A stretch of 64,000 bases of DNA from Nicotiana tabacum (GCF_000715075.1 NC_134102.1:107582001-107646000); one strand, 5' to 3'; shown: positions 1-11,622, numbered from the stretch's first letter. Notes: generated by a model from the sequence alone, not told the origin. Made by a program: numbers and translations.

Positions 1-8
1 TAGATGAA

Positions 9-299
9 ATGGGGGGTTTGACCCACTCTGGAAGGTGCTACTCACCAGAGGAATTGATAAAATCTAAGCAAGCCAGGGAAAGTCATTTGCCAGTGAAAGA
101 ACCTGTTGCAAAAAATGAAGCGGAGGAATCCCTTAAGAAGATGAAAATGCAAGACTACTCAATCATTGACCAACTAAGGAAAACTCCAGCTCATATATCT
201 TTGTTATCTTTGCTTTTGCACTCGGAAGAGCATGCCCGTGTGTTGATCAAAATTCTGAATGAGGAATATGTCTCAGAAAAGACAACGGTGATCAGCTAG
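9..299 (+). pseudogene. Tat element A: pre-protease (gag C-terminal) segment
   Basis: This 96-codon fragment has the THSGRCYSPEEL start and the DYSIIDQLRKTPAHISLLSLL block that precede the protease in Solanaceae Tat polyproteins. The family protein reads directly on into the protease, whereas here a TAG ends the frame at 297-299. The true N-terminus is upstream of the window, so the ATG at 9 is only the first visible one. It has no catalytic role of its own; it is a linker between capsid and protease. The assignment rests on pattern recognition of this family. Confidence 0.6.
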
Positions 300-1327
300 A
301 AAAAATGGCTGAAAAATTAAGGTAACTAGAATTACTTTTAGCGATGATGATTTGCCTACGGAAGGGGCTGGGCACAATAGAGCTCTGCATCTTATGGTCA
401 AATGTGAAGGGCACTACGTAAAATGAGTCATGATTGAGGGAGGCTCAAGTGTAGATGTATGCCCTCTTTCTACTCTACAACAGCTGAACATTAACACTAA
501 CATAATTCGGACTAGTAATGTCAGCATCAGAGCTTTTGATGGTTCAAGAAGAGATACTATTGGGGAAATCGAACTCACCGTGACAATCGGCCTGGTTTAT
601 TTTAACATTGTCTTTCAAGTGTTGGATATGGAAACTTCCTATATTTTTCTTCTAGGAAGGCCGTGGATCTATATGGCCAGAGTTATACCATCCACCCTAC
701 ATCAAATATTCAAATTCGAGTATGATAAGCAAGAAATTGTTGTTCACTGGGAGGACGACTCATCCGTCTATAAAGACTCGTCCATTCCATGTATCGAGGC
801 CAAGGAAGGATGTGAATCCATCATATATCAAGCTTTTGAGGTGAATGAGGTTGACCAATTGGAAGAAGGAAAACCAATTCTGTATCCTCGTCTTTTAGCC
901 ACATCCATGATGGTAGCTGCGCTGATGTTGAAGAACGACTATGAACCAGGAAAAGGATTAGGATCTTCTCTGCAAGGATATGTGAACTCCATTGCTCCTT
1001 TTTCGAAGAAAGATCCTTTGGCTTGGATTTTAAACCAACATCAACTAAAATAGACAGAGCCAAGGCCCGTAAAAAGAATGGTTGGAATTTGTCCGAACCA
1101 ATCCCTCACATTGCCTACTCTTTTGTCAAGCCACAATTTGAAGAAGTCCAAAATCTTTCTACTCGGGATGACATTGATGAAGTTTGACAGGGTAAGGAGA
1201 TGTTCTATGAGACCAATATGGTCCAAGTTGGTGAGGGCCCTAGACGTACAAGTGTTCAGTTGATTGGTCCAGATACCTCGCTCAACAACTGGGAAGCAAC
1301 TCCTCTTCCCATCAGGAAGGAGTCTTG
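300..1327 (+). pseudogene. Tat element A: aspartic protease plus G-patch region
   Basis: The protease cleaves the retroelement polyprotein. The active-site block reads VMIEGGSS (about 427-450), where the family has an Asp before GGS; Glu replaces it here, so activity is not expected. An in-frame TGA at 424-426 lies just before it. The flap-to-end block LLGRPWIY is at about 651-673. At 929-1010 a glycine-rich stretch (EPGKGLGSSLQG) resembles a G-patch, a nucleic-acid-binding motif found after the protease in this lineage. The frame stops at 1051 but continues in another frame (RAKARKKNGWNLSEPIPH, from about 1056) to a splice-donor-like TTGGTAGTC at 1325, indicating one frameshift. A further stop lies near 1185. 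Confidence 0.8.
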
Positions 1328-1512
1328 GTAGTCCGTTTTGTTGCTTTTTCTGTATTTGGATTATTTTCAGAGTTGTAATCCAGATATTTTAGTTTATTTG
1401 CTTTGCTTTGATGCAAACCCTTCTATCCTTTCAAATTAAATGAAATGAACTTCTAGTTCCATAGTAAAATTCTGTCTTTTCCTTTCCCTAATTTTTGTTA
1501 ATTTCTTATCAG
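1328..1512 (+). other. predicted intron between protease and RT of element A
   Basis: Ogre-type Tat elements are known to carry an intron between the protease and RT coding parts. Here a donor GTAGTC at 1328 and a pyrimidine-rich tract ending in TTATCAG at 1512 bound 185 bp. Removing them removes the TAG at the end of the protease frame (1329-1331) and joins it in phase to the RT frame, which is open back to 1513. Element B has the same T-rich tract and CTTTTCAG acceptor at 14103-14120. The splice is inferred only. Confidence 0.45.
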
Positions 1513-2599
1513 TTTCAGTTTCATTAATGCTGGCTTTATAAACGTGACATGCATGATAAATTCATGCCCAGATCTTAAAAAGTTATCTAATCTTGAAATA
1601 ATGAATCAAGAAGTTGAGTATGATGAAGATGAGGCTTTTAAGGAAATAAAAAGGGAACTAGATAAATTTAAGAATAAGCCTAAGCCTAATCTAAATGAAA
1701 CTGAGGCAATTAATCTGGGGAGTCTTGAAGAAACCAGAGAAACAAAGATAAGCATTCATACTGAACAAAAGACTAGAGATGCCATAATTCAAGTTTTGTT
1801 ACAGTATAGAGATGTATTTGCTTGGCCGTATGATGACATGCCGAATTTGAGTGCCGATTTAGTGGTTCATAAGCTTCCCACATATCCTAATTTTCCACCA
1901 ATCCAGCAAAAACAAAGGAATTTTAAGACAAACATGAGTGATAAGAATAAAGAAGAAATCACAAAGCAACTAAGTGCACATGTGATCAGGGTCGTCCGAT
2001 ATACTACATGGTTAACAAATGTTGTGCTAGTGCCAAAGAAGGATGGGAAAATCAGAGTTTGTGTTGACTATTGGGATTTAAATAAAGCAAGTCCAAAGGA
2101 CAACTTTCCCTTATCCAATATTCATATCCTTGTTGACAATTGTGCTAAACATGAGATATAATCTTTTGTGGATTGTTATGCCGGGTATCACCAAATTCTG
2201 ATGGATGAAGAAGATGCAGAAAAGACCGCCTTCACCACTCCATGGGGAACTTACAGTTATAGGGTCATGCCATTTGGTTTGAAAAATGCAGGGGCAACTT
2301 ACATGAGAGCCATGACTACCATATTCCATGATCATTAAGTCAGAACACAAGCTGATCATGTGCAAGACTTGAAAAAGTTCTTTGAAAGGCTACGAAGGTA
2401 CAATCTCAAACTCAATCTAGCCAAATGTGCATTTGGAGTTCCTTCTGGGAAGCTCTTAGGTTTTATAGTTAGTAGAAGAGGCATTGAGTTAGATCCCTCC
2501 AAGATAAAGACCATTCGAGAGCTACCTCCCCCAAAGAACAAAATAGAAGTCATGAGTTTACTCGGGGAGTTGAACTACATCAGCAGGTTCATCGTGTAG
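1513..2599 (+). pseudogene. Tat element A: reverse transcriptase, catalytic motif deleted
   Basis: RT copies element RNA into DNA. The conserved blocks are in order: DVFAWPYDDMP (about 1812-1844), VLVPKKDGKIRVCVDYWDLNKAS (about 2026-2092), SFVDCYAGYHQILMDEEDAEKTAFTTPWGTYSYRVMPFGLKNAGATYMRAM (2161-2315) and the thumb block LGFIVSRRGIELDPSKI (about 2455-2507). The catalytic YxDD box that should follow the MPFGLKNA block is missing: the frame runs AMTTIFHDH then TAA (2336-2338) and resumes at ADHVQDL, so roughly a dozen codons including both aspartates are gone. Other breaks are a TAA at 2159 and a TAG at 2597. Confidence 0.85.
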
Positions 2600-3160
2600 C
2601 TTACAACCACATGTGACCCTATTTTCAAGTTGTTAAAAAAGAATACCGCTACCAAATGGACAGTTGAATGCCAAGAAGCTTTTAACAAGATTAAGGAATA
2701 TTTGTCAAATCCCCTTGTTTTGGTCCCACCAGAACCTGGTAGGCCTTTGTTTTTTATATCTTTCAGTAATGGATAGTTCCTTTGATTGTGTTCTGGGTCA
2801 ACATGATGCCACATGCAAAAAGGAACAAGCAATCTATTATTTAAGCAAAACTTTCACCACTTATGAGGCCAAATACACTATTTTGGAAAGGACATGTTGC
2901 ACCTTAACCTGGATCGACCAAAAACTTCGGCATTATCTTTTAGCCTATACGACTTACCTCATATCGCGAATGGATCCCTTGAAGTACATCTTTCAGAAAC
3001 CGATGCCAACTGACAGATTGGCAAAATGGCAAATCTTGCTCATAGAGTTTGATATTGTTTATGTCACTCGTACTGCCATGAAGGCACAAGCTTTGGCTGA
3101 TCGTCTGGCAAAAAACCCAGTTGATGATTACTATGAATCTTTGAACACATACTTCCCAGA
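2600..3160 (+). pseudogene. Tat element A: RNase H domain
   Basis: This is the retroviral-type RNase H/connection segment that follows RT and removes the RNA strand of RNA-DNA hybrids. Visible blocks are VMDSSFDCVLGQHD (about 2769-2810), EQAIYYLSKTFTTYEAKYTILERTCC (2824-2901), a LRHYLLAYTTYLISRMDPLKYIF core and KAQALADRLAKNP near 3079-3117. A frameshift near 2760 separates the FSLF-like beginning from the VMDSSFD block. A stop at the end of the RT part (2597) also separates it from upstream coding. Confidence 0.75.
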
Positions 3161-3169
3161 TGAAGAGGT

Positions 3170-3705
3170 TAATTTAGTTGGAGAAGCAGGCCAAGGTGAC
3201 AGTCAAATTTGGAAACTATACTTTGATGGGGCTGTCAATATCAAAGGCGTCGGAATTGGGGCAATTCTTGTATCACCTACTGGTCAACATTACCCTGCCA
3301 CGGCGCGACTTCGTTTCTTCTGTACAAACAACACGGAAGAATATGAAGCTTGCATCATGGGTTCATGACAATAAACCTAAATGTGCATGAATTGTTGGTG
3401 ATGGGAGATTCAAATTTGCTTATTCGGTAGGCTCAACGTAATTGGGAGACTCAAGACATCAAGCTCATTCCATATAGACAATGTGTGGAAGATCTTAACA
3501 AAAGGTTCAAGTCCATCAAGTTCAGGTACATTCCTAGGTTTCACAATAGATTAGCTGATGCTTTGGCCACCCTAGCCTCAATGCTTCCATATCCGGGTAA
3601 TACTCACATTGACCCACTAGAAATTCAAATTCGGGATCAACATGGTTATTGCAACACAATTGAAGCAGAATCGGATGGTGAACCATGGTACTATGATATT
3701 AAATA
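3170..3705 (+). pseudogene. Tat element A: second (archaeal-type) RNase H
   Basis: The block WKLYFDGAVNIKGVGIGAILVSPTG (about 3211-3285), followed by TNNTEEYEACIMG, is the N-terminal part of the additional RNase H of Tat elements. The catalytic Asp of YFDGA and the Glu of NTEEYEA are both present. The frame breaks at 3366 and resumes at 3485 with EDLNKRFKSIKFRYIPRFHNRLADALATLASM, which carries the final Asp of LADAL. The domain is complete in outline but split by a frameshift and stops. A second RNase H at this position is the best lineage marker in the window. Confidence 0.8.
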
Positions 3706-4933
3706 GTTTCTGAAAACAAGAGAATATCTGGAACATGCTAATAAGGATAAAAAGAGAACAATTAGGTGACTCTCTAATGGTTTCTTTTTGAGTGGGGAAA
3801 TCCTATACAAAAGGACTCCAGATTTGAATTTGTTGAGATGTGTAGATGCCAAAGAATCTGAAATGATTATGAATGAAGTGCATTCAGGAGTATATGGTCC
3901 GCACATGAATGGATATGTTCTAGCAAAGAAAATCCTTCAGGCAGGATACTATTGGCTTACTATGGAGCGAGATTGCTTTCGTTTTGTTCGAAAATGCCAC
4001 CAGTGTCAGATTCACAGTGACTTGATTCACTCACCTCCTTCAGAGTTGTATCCTATGTCGGCTCCCTGGCCTTTTGTTTCTTGGGGAATGGATGTCATTG
4101 GGCCAATCGAGCCAAAAGCTTCAAATAGGCACAGATTCATCTTGGTTGTAATTGATTACTTCACCAAATGGGTGAAAGCTATTACATTGAAAGCAGTCAC
4201 CAAGAAAGCAATAGTAGACTTTGTTCACTCCAACATCATCTGTCGTTTCGGTAGTCCAAAAACCATTATCACAGATAATCCTGCTAATTTGAATAGTCAT
4301 CTGATGAAGGAGATATGTGAACAATTTAAAATTGAGAATCACAATTCTACTCCTTACCGGCCCAAGGCTAATGGGGCTGTTGAAGCTGCAAATAAGAGCA
4401 TCAAGAAGATTCTTAGGAAGATGGTCCAAGGGTCTAGACAATGGCACGAGAAACTACCATTTGCTCTTTTGGGATACCGGACAACTGTCCGTACATTGGT
4501 TGGCGCAACGCCCTACTTATTGGTTTATAGCACTGAAGCGGTCATACCCGCTGAAGTTGAGATTCCCTCTCTCCGAATCATTATTGAAGCAGGGATCGAG
4601 GACACTAACTAGGTCAAGTCCCGATTGGAACAATTGAATTTGATTGATGAAAAGCGTTTGGCGACACTTTGTTTTGGCCAATTATACCAACAAAGAATGG
4701 AACGTGCTTACAATAAAAAAGTGCGCCCAAGACAATTCGAGGTAGGACAACTTGTTTTGAAACGTATCTTTTCGCACCTGAAAGAAGTAAAAGGAAAGTT
4801 CGCCCCGAATTGGCAAGGTCCTTACCTCATAAAGCAAGTATTGTCAAAAGGAGCTCTACACTTGGTAGATATAGAAGGAAAGGTGATAGATATATCCGTC
4901 AATGCAGATGCGGTCAAGCGATACTATGCCTGA
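3706..4933 (+). pseudogene. Tat element A: integrase
   Basis: Integrase inserts element DNA into the genome. The zinc HHCC part is visible (EVHSGVYGPHMNGYVLAKK to KCHQCQIH, about 3877-4017). The core follows: GMDVIGPIEP, then IITDN and NGAVEAANK, keeping the D-D-E acidic residues. The usual DNG after the second Asp is DNPAN. A stop at 4610-4612 ends the first frame, and the C-terminal part (4625-4933: LVLKRIFSHLKEVKGKFAPNWQGPYLIKQVLSKGALHLVD) continues in another frame to the genuine end at 4931-4933. A stop at 3767 separates the start from upstream coding. Confidence 0.85.
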
Positions 4934-5105
4934 CATGCCTCTATTGGGGCATTCTTATATTTAGCATTCTCTGGTTGGGATGACGAAAGGCTATCATTCT
5001 CGCTACCCAAACACTAGTCAACCCTAGTTATCCCTTTGAAGCCTTGTTTATATTTCTTTGTTTTCCCCTCTTTTGGAACCAATGTACTTTAAAAAAAAAA
5101 ATCAT

Positions 5106-5250
5106 TAAAACAAGTTCATGTTAATTGAACTACGTTCGACCTGATTCCGAAAGGATACGTAAATGATGAAAAAAAGAGCAAAAAAAATAATTCAAAACAA
5201 GTTCATGTTAATTGAACTACGTCTGACCTGATTCCGAAAGGATACGTAGG
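5106..5250 (+). repeat. two direct copies of a ~50-bp box
   Basis: The two copies (5106-5160 and 5197-5250) share AAACAAGTTCATGTTAATTG, ACTACGT and GACCTGATTCCGAAAGG, and end in ATACGTA. Copy 2 continues into GGCAGCCTCACTCTAGGGTT. A third, diverged copy lies in element B at 14868-14940, and looser relatives at 7460-7500 and 31408-31440. Confidence 0.85.
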
Positions 5251-6454
5251 CAGCCTCACTCTAGGGTTCGGTCATACCAAAATAAAATCCATATTTCCCC
5301 AGTATTCAAAGAAACTGGGGCATGATTTTATTTTATTTTTCGATGGTTGTTCCATCAAAATGGTTCCAAAAGTTGTAATTTAGTTGAATAGTTCTTTTTT
5401 GCCTTTCCCTACTAAGACCTTCTGATCAATTTTCGAGAATGCTAAGTTAGTATACTACGGGTGATGCCTCGGGACCTCAGCCATTGTAAAGAGAGAAAAA
5501 TAAATGAGAGAGTCTTATTGGTGAAGACCCTCACGGGCACTATAAGGCAATGATGAGTTGAGAGAAAGGCAAATTAAGGAGGTCAATTGGTGAAAACCCA
5601 CAAAGGGCATCGTTAATCGATTTAAGGCTTCGTACATCCCGGCACAAGCATGGTTAAGACAAGAACTCAGTTTCAAAGTGAAGTTTACAATAAATTTCGA
5701 GAATTAGACGATTCAGACGGATCGAGCATCCATTCCAAAGTGCATGTCATGTTCATTAAAGTCAGCATATTCCTCCAGATGAGTCCTTTCTTATTTTTTT
5801 CCCTGAAAGGGACACTTCTTGATTAAGTTGTAATACCTATTAGTTCACCTTCTTATTTTCTTTTGTATTACTTTTTTGAGTCCCTTTCAGTCTAATTTTG
5901 TCAAAGCAAAGCAAATAAAAGGCCGTAAAATTGGTTACAGTTTCCCCGTTATATAAAGCAAAGATTGTTGGGCAAAGGCATAAAGACATCGGTGATCTTC
6001 CTTGATGAGCAAAACGCTTGAAGGACTGAACAATATTTCAAGGGTCAACAAAAGTTACTCGGTTAAAAGTTGTTTTGGGAGAAAGGTTGTTTGCACCATA
6101 AACACAAATGGGGATAGGCACAAAAAAGTTAGGTTTTTTATGTTGAGAAAGAAGATCTACAGAAAGTAAAGATAGAATCTCCCGGCAATTTGTACGACCA
6201 TCGATGAAGTCAGTTTTTCTAACAATTGTAATGGACGCAAGTCAAGTCGCCCAAGAAATCAAGGCCACAAACTGACCACCATTTTAAGACTAGCGAATCT
6301 TTCTTTGTTCAGAATAGGAATAAAACAATTTTAGGAAAAAGTTTGTGAAAAGACGAACACCACCAAATGAAGTTCTCAAATCCTTGATTTTCTTCCAATA
6401 TACATGTAATCATGTATTTTTAGTTTTATTATAGGGAGTCAATACCCTATATTC

Positions 6455-6890
6455 AATACAGGGTACTACATCCCCTGATCGCATTATTTTCTGCCTACAT
6501 AGGGTACGACATTCATTAGTAGAATCTTAGAGAGCCAAAAGCCTCACCTTATTGCCAACACAGGGTACTACTTCCCCTGGTTGCATCTATTATTGCAAAT
6601 ATAGGGTACGACATTCCCTAGTAGCATCCCAGAGTGCCAAGAGCCTCATCTTATTATCAACAAAGGGTACTACATCCCCTGGTCGTATTATTTTCCGCCT
6701 ACATAGGGTACAACATTTCCTAGTAGAATCTTAGAGATCCAAGAGCCTCATCTTATTGTCAACACAGGGTACTACATCCCCTGGTCACATTATTTTTCTG
6801 CCTACATAGGGTACAATATTCCCTAGTAGAATCTTAGAGAGCCAAGAGCCTTACCTTATTGCCAATACATTGTACTAGTCGTGGTTGCAT
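6455..6890 (+). repeat. ~101-bp tandem array, about 4.3 copies
   Basis: Units begin near 6462, 6561, 6663, 6763 and 6862. Each contains AGGGTACTACATCCCCTGG, then TGCCTACATAGGGTACGACA and TAGAATCTTAGAGAGCCAAG. Each unit therefore holds two diverged half-units built on AGGGTAC. The array is part of the element 3' region and is related in design to the AGGGTCTCCACTCCCTAG array of element B. Confidence 0.85.
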
Positions 6891-7648
6891 ATCCTCACAT
6901 AGATAGGTTATATTGTTGTCTTTGTCTTCCTTTCAATATGTTAGATATTTTATAGCTTTCTCTAATAACTCACAAAATTTTCCTAGTTCAAACTGGGGCA
7001 AAAAAATAAATTAATAAAATAAAAAAATCGTTTTGTTTGTCTTTGATGGATGGCTTTGCAGGCCCCGTCGTAGAGCACATGTGACGATTAAACCTTGCAG
7101 TTTTAGTTATCTTAAAAAAAGAAGAGGTTTTTCAATCACAAGATAGTCGGAGTTAGCTTTGATAATGTGTCAACAACCCGGCTTTCCAAGAATCAAGCTC
7201 CAAACTCTGATTAAAAAGTAGGTCATCAATCTTCAAAGTCAAGGCACCCACCTTCCAATACGGGTTTACAAGATTTCAAGTAAACATGCAAGATGCAATA
7301 CACAGAGAGTAGACAAGACTTTGTATTTTCCTTTTTTTCTTTAATATAATTTCCTTTTTCACTTTCTTGATGTAATAACAGGACAACAGACCGGAGCCTC
7401 GACGGAACCTCACTCAACTCTCCAACTCATCTTTCTATCATTCCATTTTCCCTCCTTGAACTACACATAACGTGATTCCCTTAAACCCGAGATATGTAGG
7501 TTGCCCAAAATCAGGACCAGGTTGCACTCTTTTCTCTTCTCCTTATTTTTTCCCCTCTGAATAAAGATATGTTCAAAAATTAGTCACATGGCTCACCTTC
7601 TCTTTGCCTGAAAACTCTTCATGTTTCCAAGCAAAGAGAGGCATACTA

Positions 7649-9608
7649 TGAGCACCTAATTTTTGACCATATTTAAATTTTTATCATTTTTTACTATGTA
7701 AATATTTTTAGGGGTTTAATCTAAAGTTTTTAGCTTTGTTTCAACTTTTTTATAGGGTAAAAAATTTAGAACATATTTTTTAAAAACAATAGGTCAAATA
7801 TTATTATTAGTATTACTATTTTATTTTTATCTTTATTTTTTTATAATAAAAACCCAATAAATTAAATGAAAAATAAAAATAAAAATAAAAAATAAAAAAA
7901 TTCGGGTGAAAATAAAAAAAAGAGGAAAAAGAGAAGTAGGGAAGTAAAAAATAAAAGTAAAGATAGATGAGAATTAAAAAACAAAAGTAAAAGAAAGTGA
8001 AAAATTTAAAAAGAAAAGTAAAAAAAGTAAGAGAAAGTGGAAAATATTTTTAAAAAAGTAAAGGAATATGGGGAAAAAAAGAAAATTAAAAAAAAAAAGT
8101 GGAAAATAAAAAAAGTAAAGTAAAGGTAGGTGGGAATTAAAAAACAAAAGTAAAATAAAGTGGAAAATTTAAAAAGAAAAATAAAGAAAGTGGGAAATTA
8201 AAAAATAAAAGTAAAGGAAGGTGTGGAATTTATTTATTTTTTAAAGAAGGAAAATAGAAAGTGTGAATTTTTTAACTAAAAATAATAAAAAATAAATCTG
8301 AAAAATTCCAAATTGTTTTCTATAAATAGAAGTGAACAATGAGAGAAAAAGGAAGGAAAAAAAAAGATAGGAGGGAATTGAGAGAAATATTTTTTCTTCT
8401 TCTACGTTAAGGGAATTTCTACTCGTGTCATTCTTTCTTCGTCTTTCTTTCGAAAAATCCAGCAAATCATCACCCGAAACCCAACAAAAATACTTCATAA
8501 CATCCCTTTTTACATGCCAAATAGTGGAGTCAATAGTCGAGGTCGAGGATTCCGTTGGAGCTCCGTTCACTTGGTTTGATGTTCTTCATCGCTTATGCAT
8601 GTTCGACGTTCGTCTGAGTTATTGTACTTGTTCTTGGAGACTCATTTAATTGGAAATTTTGCATTAAAGGTTTATTCTTCCCTCTGTACTTTTTTTCTTA
8701 TTTCATGTGATTTTATTTATTTGCCTTTAAACTTTATAAATAATAATGTAAGTTAGTTCTTAAATGTTATATGCTTAATCATGTTTCTGAAAATATGGTA
8801 TTCAAACTTGCTTTAAAGTTGGAAAGATTTGGACCCTAATAAGTTTGGGTTTCAGTTGTTGGGTTATAGGGTATTGGTAAATGATGATTTATTTATTCAA
8901 ATATCTAAAATCATACACTTCTTTCACAAGTAATTCCATAATTCATGGCCTTCACAATAATCTCAAACTTAGGAAAGAAACAAATCATGAATGCGCTAGA
9001 ATGCTTTAGGCGCACTCTTAATTAATTGAATCATCGTGATTATGTATACTTTCGCGTGATATAATTAAGATTCTCAAAACTAAAACTAAGGTATGCGTTC
9101 GCGCAACTTTGGGCGAAATAACCAGAAAACTAATAAAGTGTTATTAATTGTGCACGTACGCATGGCATAATTCTTGACACACCAAACAAAACGAATACAC
9201 GTACGCGTGATTCGTTTCAAGATTATTCCATAATTACAAATATCAAGCAACTAAAAGCGGGTTTTAAGGCAAAAGTGCATAAATTTTCCTAGAACATAAA
9301 ATATCCAGAATTAGTTAAGCCATGTATAATTATTAAAGCGACCGTGCTAGAACCACAGAACTCAGAAGTGTCTCACACCTTCTTCCGGGTCAACAGAATT
9401 CCTTACCCGATCTTCTGTGTTTCGCAGACTTAAACAGAGTCAATTTTCTTGAATTGGAATTTTAAAATAAATGATGATTTGGGACACCGTAAACATTTAT
9501 TTCAAGTGGCGACTCTTTAAAATAAAATAAATTAATTCATTTTCAAATAATGTCACTTAAATTGAAAAAGCTCCTTTGGTCCTTTCCTCGTAAAAAGCAG
9601 GTGTGACA
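7649..9608 (+). repeat. 3' LTR of element A
   Basis: The LTR starts TGAGCACC and ends GGTGTGACA (TG..CA). The preceding AAGCAAAGAGAGGCA is a plausible remnant of the polypurine tract. It is homologous over its length to the LTRs at 11623-13972 and 34578-36946. Shared landmarks are an A-rich first half, TATAAATAGA at 8321-8330, the AAGGGAATTTCTACTCGTGT block after it, and an end region with ACCGTGCTAGAACC and AACAGAATTCCTTACCCG. It is visibly more diverged from the other two than they are from each other. Confidence 0.85.
8321..8330 (+). promoter_or_regulatory. TATA box of element A LTR
   Basis: TATAAATAGA is preserved at the same relative place in all three LTRs of this family (8321, 12291, 35258). 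It is followed about 80-95 bp later by the conserved AAGGGAATTTCTACTCGTGT block, so it is the likely U3 promoter. Confidence 0.65.
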
Positions 9609-11622
9609 CTTATCAACCAATTACCCGGTGTTGCATTTAAGTTTAACACGCCCTATAAATTGCGTTTTGTTTCAGCCTCTATCCACGACACCAATTCTTC
9701 TTTCTTTAGCAACTAATTTGCAAAAATTGGTCGAAAGCAGAGGCGACTCAACATAGTTGGTGGCCTAAAGCAAAATTTGGAGGAGAGGCCTTAATTATTT
9801 TTAAATTTTTTTTATATATTATTTGAAGTTTATTTTCCTAACCTTTTTAGATATAAAATTATTAATAATTTTCTTATAATCGAGTTATTCTAATAATTAT
9901 TTTTCAACTGGTAATAATGCTAATCAGATCTGTTTAGCTTCTCGTGAGTTGATCCTATACAAGATTTTATCAATTTTAATTTGAAAAAACTTTTCTCCCA
10001 GAATGTAATTGTTATAGCAATATTTTTCTATAAGAAATATAGGCATTTGGCAGAAAATCAAGTCTTGATATCTTATTAAGTATATCGATTAGAATCTTAT
10101 CTTATACTTGTAATATTTCCTTTAACGTTATATAATTTAAAAAATAAGTCTAAACTATCATGTGAGAGTGGCTATTATGTTTTAATCGAGGCTAAGTCAA
10201 TATTATTTTTAAAATTTTTATCATCTCGTGACCTCAATTTTTACCTACTAAATATATATGTGTGTGCGCGCGCGCGCGTGCTTTGAATTATTCAAATCTC
10301 AACTATCAACATCAATAACAAATTTGTATCCGTACCCATTTTTTTGTTATAAGCATTTTAAAAAGATGATTTGCCCTTCTTTAATAAAAGACTATTGACA
10401 AACTGCAGGACAAAAATTTAAGCATGTTTAGGCTGAAGTTTTAGCAAATAAACTAAAAAACTTCAGCTTGTTTAGACTGAAGTTTCGGATAAAACTCAGG
10501 ACAAAACTGTAGACTGTGTTACAAAACTTCAGCATATTTTGGTATGAAGTTTTAGCAAATGAACTAAATAACTTCAGCATGCATTAGCAAAAACTCTTTA
10601 GAAAATTACATACTGCAAGACAAAAATTTAAGCATGTTTAGTCTGAAGTTTTAGCAAATGAACTAAAAAATTTCAGCATGTTTAGTCTGAAATTTTAGCA
10701 AATGAACTAAATAACTTCAACATGCATTAGCAAAAACTCATTAGAAAATTACATACTACAAGATAAAAACTTAAGCATGTTTAGTGTGAAGTTTTAGCAA
10801 ATGAACTAAAAACTTAAGCATGTTTAGTCTGAAATTTTAGCAAATGAACTAAATAACTTAAGCATATTTTAGTATGAAATTTTAGTAAATGAACTAAATA
10901 ACTTAAGCATGTTTAGTCTGAAATTTTAGCAAATGAACTAAATAACTTTAGCGTGTTTAGTCTGAAATTTTAGCAAATGAATTAAATAACTTCAGCATGT
11001 TTAGACTGAAATTTCGGATAAAATTCATGACAAAACAATAGATTGCAGGATAAATAACTTCAGCATGCATTAGCGTGATGTTTTAGCTTCAATGTGAAAC
11101 AACTTCATGCTATATTAGCATGAAATTTTAGCTTCAAGGTGAAACAACTTCATGCAAGTATGATTCTGAAGATGAATCTGGACAAGTTTCTGATTGTTAT
11201 ATAAAGTTGCTGAGAGGAGAGGAGGAGATCGTTTTATATCTTTTGTCAGGGGTGTAATTGTCATATTATTACGAATTTTTGTGAGATGGCTACCAAATTA
11301 ATAATTTTAAAAAATAGGGTACATGTTAAAAGGTGACATAAATATAGGGTACGACTACAAATCCCCCGAATTTAATTCCCTCACTGTTGTCCAAGGTTAT
11401 AGATTAATTCCTCCCAGGATAAAACGGAATAACTATTATGTAATACTGGCAATCGAAATTACAGAACTTCATCGAACTCAATTAACAGAGCAAATCACAC
11501 TTGACACTTAAATTTATTTAGAAAATAATGCGACAATGTAGAAAAGAGGAGAGAAATTTTCAGATTTTCCATCTTTGCAAAAAGAGGCCAAGCCTCTAAA
11601 TTTTAAGACAAAGGAAGGGTGG
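9609..11622. other. AT-rich spacer between elements A and B
   Basis: No gene is seen. The stretch holds a short TG/CG dinucleotide run near 10257-10280, a ~46-bp tandem array at 10406-11160, and otherwise AT-rich unique-looking DNA. The 62-codon frame at 11323-11511 has no recognisable domain. It may be a worn non-autonomous transposon, but no terminal repeats were identified. Confidence 0.5.
10406..11160 (+). repeat. ~46-bp degenerate tandem array
   Basis: Repeats are built on AGCATGTTTAGTCTGAAGT, TTTAGCAAATGAACTAAATA and ACTTCAGCATG. About a dozen copies of varying length are visible. CTTCAGCATG and its partner CTGAAG give each unit a small inverted repeat. Some copies carry longer inserts with GCATTAGCAAAAACTC. 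The function is unknown. Confidence 0.75.

Larger units (their letters stand above)
4934..7648 (+). other. non-coding 3' region of element A between integrase and LTR
   Basis: About 2.7 kb with no credible gene. It holds two direct copies of a GAACTACGT..GACCTGATTCC box (5106-5160 and 5197-5250), GAGAGTCTTATTGGTGAAGACCC-type units (about 5508-5620), a ~101-bp tandem array (6455-6890), and near the end a conserved stretch (7385-7535) that is also found in element B at 31340-31435 and 34422-34465. Tat elements are known for long repeat-bearing 3' regions. The short reading frames here are not conserved. Confidence 0.7.
1..9608 (+). mobile_element. Tat/Ogre-like Ty3/gypsy element A, 3' part
   Basis: This is a decayed LTR retrotransposon entered from its internal region at the window start. 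Reading on + gives a pre-protease segment, protease with a G-patch-like stretch, RT, RNase H, a second RNase H and integrase, then about 2.7 kb of non-coding, repeat-rich 3' region and a 3' LTR at 7649-9608. The second RNase H between the first one and integrase is the hallmark of the Tat lineage. The order PR-RT-RH-aRNH-INT is collinear, but every domain carries stops or frameshifts, so the copy is dead. Its 5' LTR and gag lie outside the window. The five bases after the LTR (9609-9613, CTTAT) would be the target duplication if the 5' end were available. Confidence 0.88.
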
